Of a DNA stretch of 42,513 bases, positions 1 through 6,652 are shown in pieces. The translations under genes were made by a program, and so were the position numbers. Source of the stretch: Ignavibacteria bacterium (GTDB lineage Bacteria; Bacteroidota; Ignavibacteria; Kapaibacteriales; UBA2268); contig JAERMQ010000045.1 of NCBI GenBank assembly GCA_016844745.1, forward strand, positions 1 through 42,513. The letters run 5' to 3'. Each line of letters opens with the position of its first letter. Positions within the stretch are counted from its first letter, which is position 1. The notes under the pieces were generated by a model. It was not told the DNA's origin. It searched no databases and saw nothing but the letters and a program-made list of their open reading frames with translations.

Positions 1-59
1 GACTATATCAAAGTACATTGTTTATTTAAATTAGTCAACCTATTTTAGGTCAGGACAGA

Positions 60-101
60 CCATTAACCATTAACCATTAACCATTAACCATTAACCATTA
101 A
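60..101. repeat. Heptamer tandem array (CCATTAA)6
   Basis: Six uninterrupted copies of the 7-bp unit CCATTAA stand upstream of the cbb3 oxidase genes. The same family, with CCATTGA variants, recurs at 2664-2747, 4952-4985 (opposite strand) and 42432-42513. A TAAGTTTG box (105-112) just after the array resembles the Bacteroidetes -7 element, but no TTTG lies at the matching -33 distance, so a promoter is not claimed. Confidence 0.95.
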
Positions 102-242
102 TTTTAAGTTTGTCAGTAACTTATTTTTTTAATAATTTTATAAATTGAAAATTATTCAATTTCATTTAACAAATTTAATAATAAATCTGTTAAATAATAA
201 ACTGAGGAAAAGTGCTTAACTTTTTACTCTTTATAAAATGAT

Positions 243-419
243 ATGGAAACGGTTTTATTGTTAATAATAATTAGTATGATTGTTTCGATAGGATTCCTTA
301 TTGCCTTCATCCGGGCTGTTTCGAAAGGTCAGTTCGAAGATTTGCAATCACCATCAGTCAGAATTTTATTCGAAGATAATAACGTTAAGTTATCAAATAA
401 ATTATTGGATGAAAATTGA
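243..419 (+). CDS. ccoS: CcoS, cbb3 oxidase maturation protein
   Basis: A 58-residue protein starting METVLLLIII. It has one N-terminal membrane helix (about residues 4-24) followed by a short charged tail. This size and layout match CcoS, a small membrane protein known to be needed for cofactor insertion into CcoN of cbb3-type oxidases. There is little diagnostic sequence in so short a protein, so the call leans on its position 33 bp upstream of the fused ccoNO gene. The ATG at 243 is chosen because an ATG at 238 is in another frame. A GAGGAAAA stretch lies too far upstream to be a convincing ribosome binding site. Confidence 0.75.
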   Translation: METVLLLIIISMIVSIGFLIAFIRAVSKGQFEDLQSPSVRILFEDNNVKLSNKLLDEN

Positions 420-452
420 TAAATTATATACATAAAATACTGGATTTTAGGC

Positions 453-2621
453 ATGACAAATCGTTACCATTCACATTCTTCCGATTTTTCTCAACCCGGT
501 TCAACTATCTTTTATGACAATACCATTGTCAAGAATTTCTGCTATGCAACTATAATTTGGGGTATAGTTGGAATGTTGGTTGGACTGCTGATTGCTTTCC
601 AGATTTACATTCCCGCCTGGAATTTCGGTATTCCATACACCGTTTTCAGCCGTCTTAGACCACTGCATACCAATGGAGTTATTTTTGCTTTCGTTGGCAA
701 TTGCATTTTTATGGGTGTATATTATTCGCTGCAAAGACTTTGCAAAGTCAGGATGTACAGTGATTTACTTGGTAAAATTCATTTCTGGGGCTGGCAGCTA
801 ATAATTGTTGCAGCAGCAATTACTCTACCGCTTGGCATCACAACAGGTAAGGAATATGCCGAATTAGAATGGCCTATTGATATTGCAATAGCAGTTGTTT
901 GGGTGATATTCGGAATCAATATGTTCGGTACGTTGATTAAACGCCGGGAACAACATTTATATGTAGCAATTTGGTTTTACATTGCTACATGGGTTACGGT
1001 TGCTGTTCTCCATATTGTAAATTCAATCGAAATCCCGGTAAGTCTTTGGAAGAGCTATCCGGTTTATGCCGGAGTCCAGGATGCCCTCGTGCAATGGTGG
1101 TACGGACATAATGCAGTTGCTTTCTTCCTGACAACACCATTTTTGGGATTAATGTACTATTTCCTTCCAAAAGCTGCCGAACGACCTGTTTATTCTTATC
1201 GATTATCGATAATCCATTTCTGGACATTGATATTTATTTATATATGGGCTGGTCCTCATCATTTACTTTATTCATCACTTCCCGACTGGGCACAATCATT
1301 AGGCATGGTCTTTTCTCTTATGCTTATTGCTCCATCCTGGGGGGGTATGATAAACGGTTTATTAACACTTAGGGGAGCGTGGGATAAAGTCCGTGAAGAC
1401 CCGATATTAAAGTTCTTTGTGGTTGCTGTTACAGCTTATGGAATGGCAACGTTGGAAGGACCAATCCTTGCAATCAAGAGCATTAATGCACTATCACATT
1501 TCACCGATTGGACTATTGCACACGTTCATGTAGGGGCATTAGGCTGGAATGGATGCCTTACTTTTGCTGTTCTTTATTGGCTCGTACCAAGGTTATTCAA
1601 TACAACTCTCTGGTCTAAAAAGCTCGCAAATGCTCATTTCTGGATAGCTTTTATTGGAATTTTGGTATATGCGATTCCACTTTATATAGCTGGTATTACC
1701 CAGGGCTTGATGTGGAAACAATTCACACCGGACGGAATGTTGAAATATCCCGATTTCATGGTCACAGTACAACAAATAATTCCTATGTATATCATTCGTT
1801 CAATCGGTGGCAGCTTATTTTTTGCTGGTATTATTCTTTGTGGAATTAATTTATTTAAAACAATTGGTAAGGGCAGTCTTATAGTCAATGAAGAAGCCCC
1901 TGTATCTGTGATGCCCCATGAGGAAGGTAAAGTTAAAGAAAAGCGTTTACATAGAATATTCGAACGAAAACCGATGCTTCTGATGGTTCTTGCATTATTA
2001 GCAATTTTGGTCGGCACTTTAATTGAAATAATACCAATGTTTGTGATTAAAACTAATGTTCCGACAATATCGAGCGTCAAGCCCTACACACCTCTCGAAT
2101 TAGCCGGTCGGGATATATATGTATCGGAAGGCTGTTATACGTGTCATTCTCAAATGGTACGTCCATTCCGAAGTGAAACAGCAAGATACAAATCGGAATA
2201 TGCCAAGGCAGGTGAGTTTGTTTACGACCACCCATTTCAATGGGGCTCTAAACGTACAGGACCTGATTTGCTCAGGGAAGGTGGGAAATACCCCAATGCA
2301 TGGCATTATAATCATTTGTTAGACCCACGCATCACTTCGGAAGCCTCTATAATGCCATCATTTGCCTGGTTAGCTAATGAGGATTTCGATGTATCATCAA
2401 TCGGCGCCAGAATAAATGCAATGTTGAGTCTGGGTGTGCCTTATGCCAATAATTACGCTGATATTGCTCCAAAAGATTATAGTGTACAGGCTGACTTCAT
2501 TGTTTCGGATTTGAAAAATGCCGGAATTGATGTTGCCCCAAACAGGAAAATTATTGCATTAATCGCTTATCTTCAGCGGCTTGGTACAGACATCAAGGTA
2601 AAAAGAGCAACGGGGAATTAA
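453..2621 (+). CDS. ccoNO: Fused cbb3 cytochrome c oxidase subunit I/II (CcoN-CcoO)
   Basis: A 722-residue fusion of the catalytic haem-copper subunit CcoN (about 1-480) and the mono-haem cytochrome c subunit CcoO (about 510-722), which reduces O2 to water in the inner membrane. Candidate metal ligands are visible: H72 for low-spin haem b, H219 and the pair H269-H270 for CuB, and H357/H359 in HVHVGALGWNG for the two b haems. The CcoO part has a membrane anchor (about 508-533, LVGTLIEIIPMF) and one haem c site C561-Y-T-C-H565 followed by QMVRPFRSE, typical of CcoO. Separate ccoN and ccoO genes are the usual arrangement; fusions are known in Bacteroidota. The reading frame is intact across the junction, so this is a true fusion rather than a sequencing error. 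Confidence 0.96.
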   Translation: MTNRYHSHSSDFSQPGSTIFYDNTIVKNFCYATIIWGIVGMLVGLLIAFQIYIPAWNFGIPYTVFSRLRPLHTNGVIFAFVGNCIFMGVYYSLQRLCKVRMYSDLLGKIHFWGWQLIIVAAAITLPLGITTGKEYAELEWPIDIAIAVVWVIFGINMFGTLIKRREQHLYVAIWFYIATWVTVAVLHIVNSIEIPVSLWKSYPVYAGVQDALVQWWYGHNAVAFFLTTPFLGLMYYFLPKAAERPVYSYRLSIIHFWTLIFIYIWAGPHHLLYSSLPDWAQSLGMVFSLMLIAPSWGGMINGLLTLRGAWDKVREDPILKFFVVAVTAYGMATLEGPILAIKSINALSHFTDWTIAHVHVGALGWNGCLTFAVLYWLVPRLFNTTLWSKKLANAHFWIAFIGILVYAIPLYIAGITQGLMWKQFTPDGMLKYPDFMVTVQQIIPMYIIRSIGGSLFFAGIILCGINLFKTIGKGSLIVNEEAPVSVMPHEEGKVKEKRLHRIFERKPMLLMVLALLAILVGTLIEIIPMFVIKTNVPTISSVKPYTPLELAGRDIYVSEGCYTCHSQMVRPFRSETARYKSEYAKAGEFVYDHPFQWGSKRTGPDLLREGGKYPNAWHYNHLLDPRITSEASIMPSFAWLANEDFDVSSIGARINAMLSLGVPYANNYADIAPKDYSVQADFIVSDLKNAGIDVAPNRKIIALIAYLQRLGTDIKVKRATGN

Positions 2622-2622
2622 C

Positions 2623-2648
2623 AATTACGAATTACGAATTACGAATTA
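2623..2648. repeat. Heptamer array, AATTACG family
   Basis: Three copies of AATTACG plus a partial unit begin one base after the ccoNO stop codon. The inverse-orientation form (TAATTCG units) occurs at 5721-5746. It belongs to a different sequence family from the CCATTAA arrays but has the same 7-bp period. Confidence 0.85.
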
Positions 2649-2663
2649 AAAATTATGAAATAA

Positions 2664-2747
2664 CCATTAACCATTAACCATTAACCATTGACCATTAACC
2701 ATTAACCATTGACCATTAACCATTAACCATTGACCATTGACCATTAA
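2664..2747. repeat. Heptamer array between ccoNO and ccoQ (12 units)
   Basis: Twelve consecutive 7-bp units, CCATTAA (A) or CCATTGA (G), in the order AAAGAAGAAGGA. The array ends five bases before the ccoQ ATG and so occupies the position of its ribosome binding site. It lies inside the oxidase operon. Confidence 0.95.
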
Positions 2748-2752
2748 ATAAG

Positions 2753-2944
2753 ATGTTTTCAAAACTATTCGAAAATAGTGAAACGGCACAAATACTTGCT
2801 ATAATAGGTATGTTTGTTTTTATAATTACTTTTGTTGTAACTATTATCTGGGCTATTAAACTCAGCAAGAATTATTTATCTTACATGGGGCAACTGCCGC
2901 TGGAACCTGAACAAATAAAAGAAAATAAATCAATAAAGGAATAA
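2753..2944 (+). CDS. ccoQ: CcoQ/FixQ-like small cbb3 oxidase subunit
   Basis: A 63-residue protein with one membrane helix (about 14-36) and a short hydrophilic, lysine- and glutamate-rich tail ending KENKSIKE. This is the size and topology of CcoQ, which stabilises the interaction of CcoP with the CcoNO core. Position supports the call: it lies between ccoNO and ccoP, two bases from the latter. The start ATG directly follows a heptamer array, and no Shine-Dalgarno sequence is visible. The family is poorly conserved, so the assignment rests mainly on synteny. Confidence 0.8.
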   Translation: MFSKLFENSETAQILAIIGMFVFIITFVVTIIWAIKLSKNYLSYMGQLPLEPEQIKENKSIKE

Positions 2945-2946
2945 CA

Positions 2947-3507
2947 ATGTCAAAACCAACAGACCGGTTAATCGAAGGACATGATTTCGATGGAATCAGG
3001 GAATATGACAATCCCCTGCCAACCTGGTGGGTCACTCTTTTTATCCTTACAACCATTTTTGGAGCTATATATTATTTCCATTATCATATTTCCGGTATGG
3101 GGCAAAGTACAGCCAAAGAATATAGCGAAGAAATAAAAAATGCAGAGAAAGCTACTTTGGTTTTCCTGAAAAATACCCCACAAAGCGCTCCTGTAGTTCA
3201 ATCCAAAGATGCAGGTTCACTTTCAGCAGGTAAGGATATTTATGTAAAAAATTGTGCAGTATGCCATGGGAAAAACGGAGAAGGAAATATTGGTCCCAAT
3301 CTTACGGACAAATTCTGGATTCATGGAAATAAATTTGAAGATTTGGTTAATATAATAACCAACGGAGTTGAAGGTAAGGGCATGATTGCATGGAAGACCA
3401 CATTACGTCCCGATGAAATGGGTAAGGTGGCAAGTTATATCTTAACGATGCAAGATACTAATCCTCCGAATGCAAAAGCACCGCAAGGTAATTTGTATGA
3501 GAATTAG
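2947..3507 (+). CDS. ccoP: CcoP, cbb3 oxidase cytochrome c subunit with a single haem site
   Basis: A 186-residue membrane-anchored cytochrome c that passes electrons to the CcoNO core. The N-terminus carries the CcoP signature DNPLPTWW (21-28) and a membrane helix (about 26-46). A cytochrome c domain follows with haem site C103-A-V-C-H107, the following GKNGEGNIGPNL, and a probable axial Met in GKGMIAWK (M146). Canonical CcoP is about 300 residues with two haems; here only one CxxCH is present and the protein is correspondingly short. The start is two bases after the ccoQ stop. With CcoO, the complex would carry two rather than three c-type haems. Confidence 0.95.
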   Translation: MSKPTDRLIEGHDFDGIREYDNPLPTWWVTLFILTTIFGAIYYFHYHISGMGQSTAKEYSEEIKNAEKATLVFLKNTPQSAPVVQSKDAGSLSAGKDIYVKNCAVCHGKNGEGNIGPNLTDKFWIHGNKFEDLVNIITNGVEGKGMIAWKTTLRPDEMGKVASYILTMQDTNPPNAKAPQGNLYEN

Positions 3508-3539
3508 AAATTTTAATTACATACAATAGTGATTCGATA

Positions 3540-4946
3540 ATGAATGTCCATGAACCGGATGAGCAGGATTTGCTAATTAGTGAAACAGGACAATCGTTCA
3601 GGGACAGCGTATCGAATATTGATAAATCCGGCAAGAGGAAGCGGATTTATCCGATGAAACCGGAAGGCAGGTTTCATCGTGCAAGGGTTATCGTAGCAAT
3701 CTTTCTCATGATTATTTTCTTTACTTGTCCCTTCATTAGAATTGAGGGGAATCCCGCTTTTCTTTTTGATTTTATCGAACGGAAATTTACTTTTTTCGGC
3801 ATTCTCTTTTTACCCCAGGATTTATACATTGTAGCATTGATATTAATTGCTCTTGCCATATTCATCATTTTATTCACGGCTATTCTCGGCAGGCTCTGGT
3901 GCGGTTGGGCATGCCCACAAACTATATTCCTTGAAATGGTTTTCCGGAAAATCGAATACCTGATTGAAGGTTCTGCAAATGCACAACGTAAACTTAATGA
4001 ATCCGGTTGGTCAGTTGATAAATTCCTGAAGAAAGCTACTAAACATACCTTGTTTCTCATTATTTCATTTATTATATGCAATACTTTCATTGCTTATATC
4101 ATCGGCTCGGAAAAATTATTTCAAATAATAAGTCAACCTATGTCTGAGAATTTTCTCGGATTTTCATTCATGCTTGGATTCTTTGGTTTGACATATTTTA
4201 TCTTTGCCAATTTCCGGGAACAATTCTGCATTTATCTTTGTCCTTATGGAAGGCTGCAAGCCGTATTAATAGATAAAAATTCAATCGTAATATCTTACGA
4301 CCACATACGCGGCGAACCGAGAGGAAAACAAGGCAAGGGAAAGGACTGCATTGATTGCGGAATGTGCGTTAATGTTTGCCCGACAGGTATTGATATTCGT
4401 AACGGTGTTCAACTCGAATGTATTAATTGCACTGCTTGCATCGATGCCTGCAATAAAGTCATGAAACAGGTCGGTAAGCCTGAGAATCTGATAAAATATT
4501 CTTCCCAGAATCAAATCGAAGAAGGATTGAAATTTCGAATTACACCGAGAATTATTATTTATACTATTGCCTTGCTCTCTTTAGTAACATTTATAACGAT
4601 TCTTGTGACAACGAGGAGTGATATTGAAGCAACGATAACAAAAGAAAAAGGAGTTGTTTATTCGGTTATGGAATCCGGCAATATCGCAAATATGTTCAAA
4701 GCAACATTTGCGAACAAAACATTCAAAAATATTACCGTCAAAATGAAATTGGAAAATATCAAAGGGGAGATAAAACTTATCGGTATTGATTCTTTGAACC
4801 TGGCTCCAAATGACGCCAATCAATGTATTTTCCTTGTTATTATTCCAGGAAAAGAATTACAACATGGTAAAAATATTATAAAGGTAGGTTTATACAGCCA
4901 GGAGAAAAAAATTAATACAATAAAAATCAGTTTCTTTTCACCCTAA
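3540..4946 (+). CDS. ccoG: CcoG (FixG/RdxA) membrane polyferredoxin
   Basis: A 468-residue inner-membrane iron-sulfur protein of the CcoG family, which acts in cbb3 oxidase biogenesis; in the family it has been linked to copper reduction. It shows GRLWCGWACPQ (C121, C125), CIYLCPYGRLQ (C230, C234) and two classical 4Fe-4S ferredoxin motifs: C270xxC273xxC276xxxC280P and C294xxC297xxC300xxxC304. Several membrane helices precede the ferredoxin domain, another helix lies near 335-355, and an Ig-like C-terminal periplasmic domain (about 365-468) completes the usual architecture. All cluster Cys residues are present. The gene starts 32 bp after ccoP. Confidence 0.95.
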   Translation: MNVHEPDEQDLLISETGQSFRDSVSNIDKSGKRKRIYPMKPEGRFHRARVIVAIFLMIIFFTCPFIRIEGNPAFLFDFIERKFTFFGILFLPQDLYIVALILIALAIFIILFTAILGRLWCGWACPQTIFLEMVFRKIEYLIEGSANAQRKLNESGWSVDKFLKKATKHTLFLIISFIICNTFIAYIIGSEKLFQIISQPMSENFLGFSFMLGFFGLTYFIFANFREQFCIYLCPYGRLQAVLIDKNSIVISYDHIRGEPRGKQGKGKDCIDCGMCVNVCPTGIDIRNGVQLECINCTACIDACNKVMKQVGKPENLIKYSSQNQIEEGLKFRITPRIIIYTIALLSLVTFITILVTTRSDIEATITKEKGVVYSVMESGNIANMFKATFANKTFKNITVKMKLENIKGEIKLIGIDSLNLAPNDANQCIFLVIIPGKELQHGKNIIKVGLYSQEKKINTIKISFFSP

Positions 4947-4951
4947 CCTTC

Positions 4952-4985
4952 TCAATGGTCAATGGTCAATGGTCAATGGTTAATG
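4952..4985 (-). repeat. Heptamer array, inverted orientation, after ccoG
   Basis: Four TCAATGG units plus a TTAATGA remnant, which read CCATTGA on the minus strand, begin five bases after the ccoG stop. Nearly two units in the opposite orientation follow at 5024-5038 (TCATTGACCATTGACC), so the two could pair in RNA across a loop of about 40 nt. Confidence 0.9.
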
Positions 4986-5041
4986 AAAAAATTATGAATT
5001 AGGGCTTTTGAATATATATTTAATCATTGACCATTGACCTT

Positions 5042-5546
5042 AAATCCTAATTCAGACAAATAGAGACAAAAAAAATTATGGCAAAAAATAATAAAGTTCC
5101 TCTCTTTCTAATCCTCATGTTCACAATATTCCCACTTGTGTTGATTACAGGAATAATCATTTCTTTAAATATAAACGAGGATTTGGTCGAGCCTGATTAT
5201 TATACAAAAGGATTAAAATTTCAAACTCAAATAGATAAAACCATACGCGGAAAGATGCCGAATGTACAGCCTGAAATAGGAATTAATAATAATATTCTTA
5301 CAATCACATTCCCTACAAATAATACTTCGGGAATAATAAGGTTCATGCGTAATGACAATAAAGCAACTGATTTTTCCGTTAAAATCTCCATTGATTCTAC
5401 TAACCGGCAAAACTTTGATTTTTCTCATCGCAAGCGTGGATTATGGCTTGTAAAAATAGATTGGCAGATTGCTGATTCAACCTATTACATTGAAAAGGAA
5501 ATTTATTATTAGTGAATGGAAAAAGGAATTGTCTGAATTAGGATTT
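5042..5546. repeat. Perfect 18-bp inverted repeat flanking ccoH
   Basis: The left arm at 5042-5059 reads aaatcctaattcagacaa. The right arm at 5529-5546 is its exact reverse complement. The arms enclose ccoH and nothing else. Both carry the TGTCTGAA core also found near 26312, 26444, 42344 and 42371. Confidence 0.9.
5078..5512 (+). CDS. ccoH: CcoH/FixH-like cbb3 oxidase assembly protein
   Basis: A 144-residue protein with one N-terminal membrane helix (about 8-30), the FixH-like motif VEPDYYTKGLKF (37-48) and a C-terminal periplasmic beta-rich domain ending KIDWQIADSTYYIEKEIYY. CcoH/FixH proteins bind the cbb3 complex during assembly. The call fits its position as the last gene of the cco cluster. 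It is separated from ccoG by 131 bp of repeats and is bracketed by an 18-bp inverted repeat, so it may be expressed independently of the upstream genes. Confidence 0.85.
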   Translation: MAKNNKVPLFLILMFTIFPLVLITGIIISLNINEDLVEPDYYTKGLKFQTQIDKTIRGKMPNVQPEIGINNNILTITFPTNNTSGIIRFMRNDNKATDFSVKISIDSTNRQNFDFSHRKRGLWLVKIDWQIADSTYYIEKEIYY

Positions 5547-5573
5547 ATAGGATTATAAGATTATAGGATTTAT

Positions 5574-5703
5574 TTAAGGTGGGTTCTATAAATTCAATTT
5601 TGGTTGTCATTCTGAGCGAAGCGAAGAATCTATCCTGTTGATTTTAAAGAAGTCTGGATTCTTCGCTTCGCTCAGAATGACAATTTTTAGAACTCCTCTT
5701 AAT
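5574..5703. repeat. Long palindromic element, copy 1 (P1 family)
   Basis: About 130 bp. Two 27-bp perfectly complementary arms contain TGAGCGAAGCGAAGAATC; the left runs from about 5604 to 5630 and the right from about 5656 to 5682. Outer flanks with approximate complementarity (aaggtgggttcta against tagaactcctctt) extend the fold. A nearly identical copy lies at 6513-6635 and a truncated one at 37441-37541. It follows ccoH and could also act as a transcription stop. Confidence 0.9.
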
Positions 5704-5720
5704 TCTTAATCCTAAGTTTT

Positions 5721-5746
5721 TAATTCGTAATTCGTAATTCTTAATT
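5721..5746 (-). repeat. Heptamer array, TAATTCG units
   Basis: Three near-identical 7-bp units (TAATTCG, TAATTCG, TAATTCT) plus a partial unit lie about 10 bp from the 3' end of the convergent gene at 5756-6415. They are the reverse complement of the AATTACG/CGAATTA family seen after ccoNO. Confidence 0.75.
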
Positions 5747-5755
5747 TCCAAAACC

Positions 5756-6415
5756 TTAGAATTTGATACCTACATTTACTCCTAATGTAGCACCATGATA
5801 TGTGCCAATATAAGGCGCACGATATCCAATATATGGCATAATGACAAATTTACTACCAATAACGGTGGATAACCTTATACCAATTTCGTAACTCAACGAC
5901 TCTTCATTATCAAAAAATTCATATCCCAAGGGATTAATATAAGCAATTAATTCTGATGATTTGTTCATAGGAATATGAAAATTAATTCCTTCGGGAAGTA
6001 AGAAGCAGATAATTTCTGCAAATTTAGAATAATAACTTACATCGGAATCTTCATTATCATCATTTCCGGAATCATCCAAAGAATTTTTTAATAAATACAA
6101 GCCTGCAATAATTCCGGAATTAACATGATAATTATGTACATCGTTGAAAGAACTGATAGCAAACCGGTAATTGAAACTGATATTTTTATTTAAATTCAGT
6201 TCATAAGATATACCGATTTCCGTACTCCAGTTATTGAAAATCCTGTTCCGACCGTAGGAAAACAGGAGTTTGCTGCCCTGAATATTTGAAGCTTCCTTTT
6301 CGTATGTACTGGTATCGTTACCTGATAATGATGTATAATCCCCGGCTAATATTTCATTAAAAGTAAGGATAAAGCATGAAATAAACAACGTTAATATGTA
6401 AGTCTTCAATTTCAA
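5756..6415 (-). CDS. Secreted protein, probable outer-membrane beta-barrel
   Basis: A 219-residue protein of unknown function. An N-terminal signal peptide (about 1-24, hydrophobic ILTLFISCFILTF) is followed by an acidic stretch near 116-126 (DDSGNDDNEDSD) and alternating polar/aromatic strands. It ends GATLGVNVGIKF, with a terminal Phe as in many outer-membrane barrels. No enzyme motif was seen. No in-frame ATG lies near the start: the likely start is TTG at 6415 or the in-frame TTG at 6409, after an upstream TGA. Near-identical palindromic elements stand on both sides (5574-5703 and 6513-6635), so the gene lies in a potentially deletable segment. Confidence 0.65.
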   Translation of the reverse strand: MKLKTYILTLFISCFILTFNEILAGDYTSLSGNDTSTYEKEASNIQGSKLLFSYGRNRIFNNWSTEIGISYELNLNKNISFNYRFAISSFNDVHNYHVNSGIIAGLYLLKNSLDDSGNDDNEDSDVSYYSKFAEIICFLLPEGINFHIPMNKSSELIAYINPLGYEFFDNEESLSYEIGIRLSTVIGSKFVIMPYIGYRAPYIGTYHGATLGVNVGIKF

Positions 6416-6477
6416 AATTCGTCAATCAATAATATTATTACTATTAATACTACAAATTATCAAAAAAGTTTCAAAAA

Positions 6478-6503
6478 AAATCCCCGAATTATTCCGGGGA
6501 TTC
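6478..6503 (-). terminator. Rho-independent terminator of maeB
   Basis: Read on the minus strand, an AATCCCCG/CGGGGATT stem with a short loop is followed by eight T residues, a classical intrinsic terminator about 150 bp downstream of the malic enzyme stop codon. Confidence 0.8.
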
Positions 6504-6512
6504 TATTTCGAT

Positions 6513-6635
6513 ATTAAGGTGGGTTCTATAAATTCAATTTTGGCTGTCATTCTGAGCGAAGCGAAGAATCTATCCTGTTGATTTTAAAGAAGTCTGGATT
6601 CTTCGCTTCGCTACAATTTTTAGAACCTCCCTTAA
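6513..6635. repeat. Long palindromic element, copy 2 (P1 family)
   Basis: Nearly identical to copy 1 in the same orientation. It has lost 7 bp (CAGAATG) from the right arm, so that arm goes directly from GCTTCGCT to ACAATTTT and the hairpin is asymmetric. It lies between the maeB stop codon and the maeB terminator. Confidence 0.9.
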
Positions 6636-6652
6636 TAACAAACTAATTTTTT

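Noticed and set aside
60..101. CRISPR array interpretation of the tandem repeats
   Set aside because: Units are 7 bp with no spacers, and no cas genes are present.
5574..5703. Insertion sequence or transposon end
   Set aside because: No transposase gene or target-site duplication is visible; the elements are short, non-coding and palindromic.
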